Source: Glaciecola punicea ACAM 611
GTDB lineage: Bacteria > Pseudomonadota > Gammaproteobacteria > Enterobacterales > Alteromonadaceae
DNA: 64,000 nt
Direction of reading: 5' to 3'
Assembly (NCBI RefSeq): GCF_000252165.1
Contig: NZ_BAET01000033.1
Span: forward strand, 174,832-238,831
Shown: positions 62,257 through 64,000 of the stretch, piece by piece
How the letters are laid out: the number at the start of each line of letters is the position of its first letter
How positions within the stretch are numbered: the stretch's first letter is position 1
Made by a program: the position numbers and the translations under genes
Notes under the pieces: generated by a model
What the model saw: the letters and a program-made list of their open reading frames with translations, nothing else
Told to the model about the DNA's origin: nothing
The model's database searches: none

Positions 62257-63572
62257 GGTATTAACTCCCATTGCCCCAATTTATCTGTCAAATGTTTAAA
62301 ACCCATTACCGGCATAGTTAAAATACTACTAGGGACACCTCGTTTTGCTAGCCGATCAGGTAAATTTTCAAGTTGAAGCGCCAGCTCACGCAGTTCATTT
62401 TTAAAGTAAGCCGGATCACCGTAAGCTGATAGTGACTCACACAAAGCTAACCAATTTATGTTTCCTGCCTGTTGGAACTCATTATTCCAATTTGTTGTTC
62501 TTGGAATGGTTTCAGGATCAGCTTTCATTGGAGCGAAGTCGTAAATTGGCGCTAAATATATTTTGTCGTCCTTTTTCAAAACTGACGTATTGCGGCCATG
62601 ATTATCTGAATTACCAAACACTATATTTAAGAAATCACGTTTAAGGTATTGTGCAGCAAGCTCAGTTGCTGTCATAGTATTTATTACCGTGGCTAACTTT
62701 GCTAGTACGTCTTCATGTTTAAGATAGCTGCCAGATGCCGCGTTAACTAATGAGTAAACAGATTCAACACCATAGCGATGAACGGTACCTTCAACCATCT
62801 CCCTATCGAATCTAGGGAGCCAGAGCGAAGGGTTTCTAATCCCTTCATGTAATTCCATTGCATTAGTGCTTATCGTATTAAATCCAAGTGATGCCAATTC
62901 ATGGTAATAGTGATATTCAGTACGTAAAATATCCTTATCTATTTCCCCTTGATTACGTGGAAATTTTACTAAATAATACCGATCCGTTGTGTTGTCATTT
63001 TGCTCAGTATCTACCCAAACTTCATTCAAATCATTTTGTCTTAATAGAACCTTAGGAGCGGCGCCGCCAGCACCCGTTGCACCACCTGATACTGCGCCAC
63101 GCTGGCGGGAGTAATCAAGAAAATCAGTATCTCGCTCAATAGCTTTATCTTTGTTAAACCGCATCTGCTCTAATTGACCCACTTGTTCATTTAGAGCGGC
63201 TTCAATTGATTCCTTTATTCGCATATTGCCAATTGGTGCAATCGTACCTAGCGTTAATAGCGCTATATTTTGTTCCGATACGGGGCTGTTTTGCAGATTA
63301 AGCATATTTAGCCATATTGTTTGTGCATATCCCATCGGCATAATGTCTTCAAACACGGCTGGCCAACTTGAATAAGTCTTTGTGTCCATTGGATTTACAC
63401 TGACCTTTGCGGTAAAGCTTCGTGATCCTGCCTCACCAAAATAATTAACCGCATAATCAAATAAGGGTTTCAGGGTTAGCTCGCTGAGTTTACCTAGTTC
63501 AGGCGAAGCAATGTCTATTTCAAATGCGTCTTGCCAACGGTTTTCATTAAATAGTTGTAGGGTCAATTTCAT
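62253..63572 (-). CDS. HipA-family kinase toxin
   Basis: Ser/Thr kinase toxin of 439 residues. Motifs are the SGGATGAGGAAPKVLL loop (nucleotide loop with the regulatory Ser), the catalytic FGNSDNHGRNTSVL and the metal site LAPIYDFAPMKAD. HipA of E. coli phosphorylates glutamyl-tRNA synthetase; targets of this subfamily may differ. The N-terminal domain is present (MKLTLQLFNENRWQ). AAGGTGA precedes the ATG. It is the first gene of a two-gene operon with the HipB-like gene. Confidence 0.87.
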   Translation of the reverse strand: MKLTLQLFNENRWQDAFEIDIASPELGKLSELTLKPLFDYAVNYFGEAGSRSFTAKVSVNPMDTKTYSSWPAVFEDIMPMGYAQTIWLNMLNLQNSPVSEQNIALLTLGTIAPIGNMRIKESIEAALNEQVGQLEQMRFNKDKAIERDTDFLDYSRQRGAVSGGATGAGGAAPKVLLRQNDLNEVWVDTEQNDNTTDRYYLVKFPRNQGEIDKDILRTEYHYYHELASLGFNTISTNAMELHEGIRNPSLWLPRFDREMVEGTVHRYGVESVYSLVNAASGSYLKHEDVLAKLATVINTMTATELAAQYLKRDFLNIVFGNSDNHGRNTSVLKKDDKIYLAPIYDFAPMKADPETIPRTTNWNNEFQQAGNINWLALCESLSAYGDPAYFKNELRELALQLENLPDRLAKRGVPSSILTMPVMGFKHLTDKLGQWELIP

Positions 63573-63593
63573 AGTTCACCTTGCAAAGCACAA

Positions 63594-63695
63594 TGTCTAA
63601 CATAACGTGCCATTAGCGCTGTAATTACAATACATTGTCTAATATAACGTACATATAATTTATTTTCAACATAATTCTGTCTAGTATAGTAGACA
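63594..63695. promoter_or_regulatory. Three 18-base repeats at exact 42-base spacing upstream of hipA
   Basis: TGTCTAACATAACGTGCC (63594), TGTCTAATATAACGTACA (63636) and TGTCTAGTATAGTAGACA (63678) are direct repeats exactly 42 bases apart, about four helical turns. The last is a near-palindrome TGTCTA/TAGACA. They fill the hipA promoter region and are likely HipB-type binding sites. Confidence 0.7.
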
Positions 63696-63800
63696 TTTAT
63701 TATTTGGCATCAGTAAGCTAATTATCAAAGTTGCCGGACGTTTACGCTTCAAGTTGCTGAATACGTCGATGCTCATCTGTTGTGGTGTTGGCTATGCCAC

Positions 63801-63820
63801 GGCTTCGGAGGCCGAAGGTC
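63801..63820 (+). other. Possible tRNA-Arg fragment
   Basis: GGCTTCGGAGGCCGAAGGTC resembles the anticodon arm and variable loop of the tRNA gene 130 bases to the right (GGCTTCCGAAGCCAAGGGTC), with 16 of 20 bases alike. It may be an old attachment-site scar or a chance hairpin. Confidence 0.2.
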
Positions 63821-63901
63821 ATAAGCATAATTTGCAATTGGGGGTAAAGGTCGTAGCAACTTTTCTATGACCTGTGATATTATAATGCTCTCAAAATCGC
63901 A

Positions 63902-63978
63902 GCACCTTTAGCTCAGCTGGATAGAGTATTGGCTTCCGAAGCCAAGGGTCGCAGGTTCGAATCCTGCAAGGTGCGCCA
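63902..63978 (+). tRNA. tRNA-Arg (anticodon CCG)
   Basis: Complete cloverleaf of 77 bases: acceptor GCACCTT/AAGGTGC, D-arm with AGCTCAGCTGGATAGAG, anticodon stem TTGGC/GCCAA with loop TTCCGAA (anticodon CCG at 63936-63938), T-arm GCAGG TTCGAAT CCTGC and an encoded CCA. A TATAAT box lies 16 bases upstream at 63881-63886. It reads CGG arginine codons. tRNA genes of this kind are common island borders. Confidence 0.96.
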
Positions 63979-64000
63979 TTTTTTGTCTTTTTGACTATCT

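Overview
The window is chromosomal DNA of a marine gammaproteobacterium, most likely of the Alteromonadales. Pointers are the YnjBCD-type transporter cluster, a type II secretion operon, an S-layer-like protein gene, a bacterial alternative oxidase, moderate-to-low GC content and many TTG/GTG starts. This assignment is inferred from gene content and was not checked against a database.

Layout. (1) 1-10.4 kb: a truncated TonB-dependent receptor, a TVP38/TMEM64-flavoprotein fusion, a DUF547 protein, a YnjB/YnjC/YnjD-like ABC transporter and a YnjF-like CDP-alcohol phosphatidyltransferase run as one tight + strand operon. A convergent flavoprotein related to the N-terminal half of SelD fusions follows. 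(2) 10.6-34.2 kb: a surface-polysaccharide locus. A short + strand block (GT2, Wzz-like, Wzy-like, GT2) converges on a long - strand block that starts with a second Wzz. The long block carries an initiating sugar transferase, an Alg13/Alg14-type pair, further glycosyltransferases, a pyruvyltransferase, an acetyltransferase and a Wzx flippase. It also encodes two nucleotide-sugar routes: GDP-L-fucose (Gmd, Fcl, with Gmm) and a dTDP-deoxysugar (RmlA, RmlB, a 3,4-ketoisomerase, a half-size 2,3-dehydratase and a Gfo/Idh/MocA reductase). A ~200-bp diverged direct repeat sits at 10.6 and 30.8 kb. (3) 34.9-47.5 kb: a secreted S-layer-like protein gene, then an eleven-gene type II secretion operon (G-E-F-H-I-J-K-L-M-C-D in transcription order). 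A decayed copy of the secretin 3' end lies between them. The S-layer-like protein is a good candidate cargo. (4) 47.6-56.2 kb: another flippase, an alternative oxidase, a lipoate ligase fragment, a GC-rich aconitase, cysM, a candidate small RNA, a small gene behind a strong start-site hairpin, and a 5'-nucleotidase-type lipoprotein. (5) 56.2-64 kb: a toxin-antitoxin-rich accessory island ending at tRNA-Arg(CCG). It holds a ParDE remnant, an integrase remnant joined to a PKD-like fragment, mobile mystery proteins A/B (Xre + Fic), AbiEi/AbiEii, an IS6-type transposase remnant, PrlF/YhaV and HipA/HipB. Dyad or repeated operator-like sites stand in front of the four intact modules.

The most notable points are the density of TA modules with decayed mobile DNA, the T2SS/S-layer pairing, the odd deoxysugar gene set (ketoisomerase without aminotransferase, half-size dehydratase), the candidate sRNA and hairpin-masked start around 53.8-54.0 kb, and several small ORFs (41, 58 aa) inside the island.
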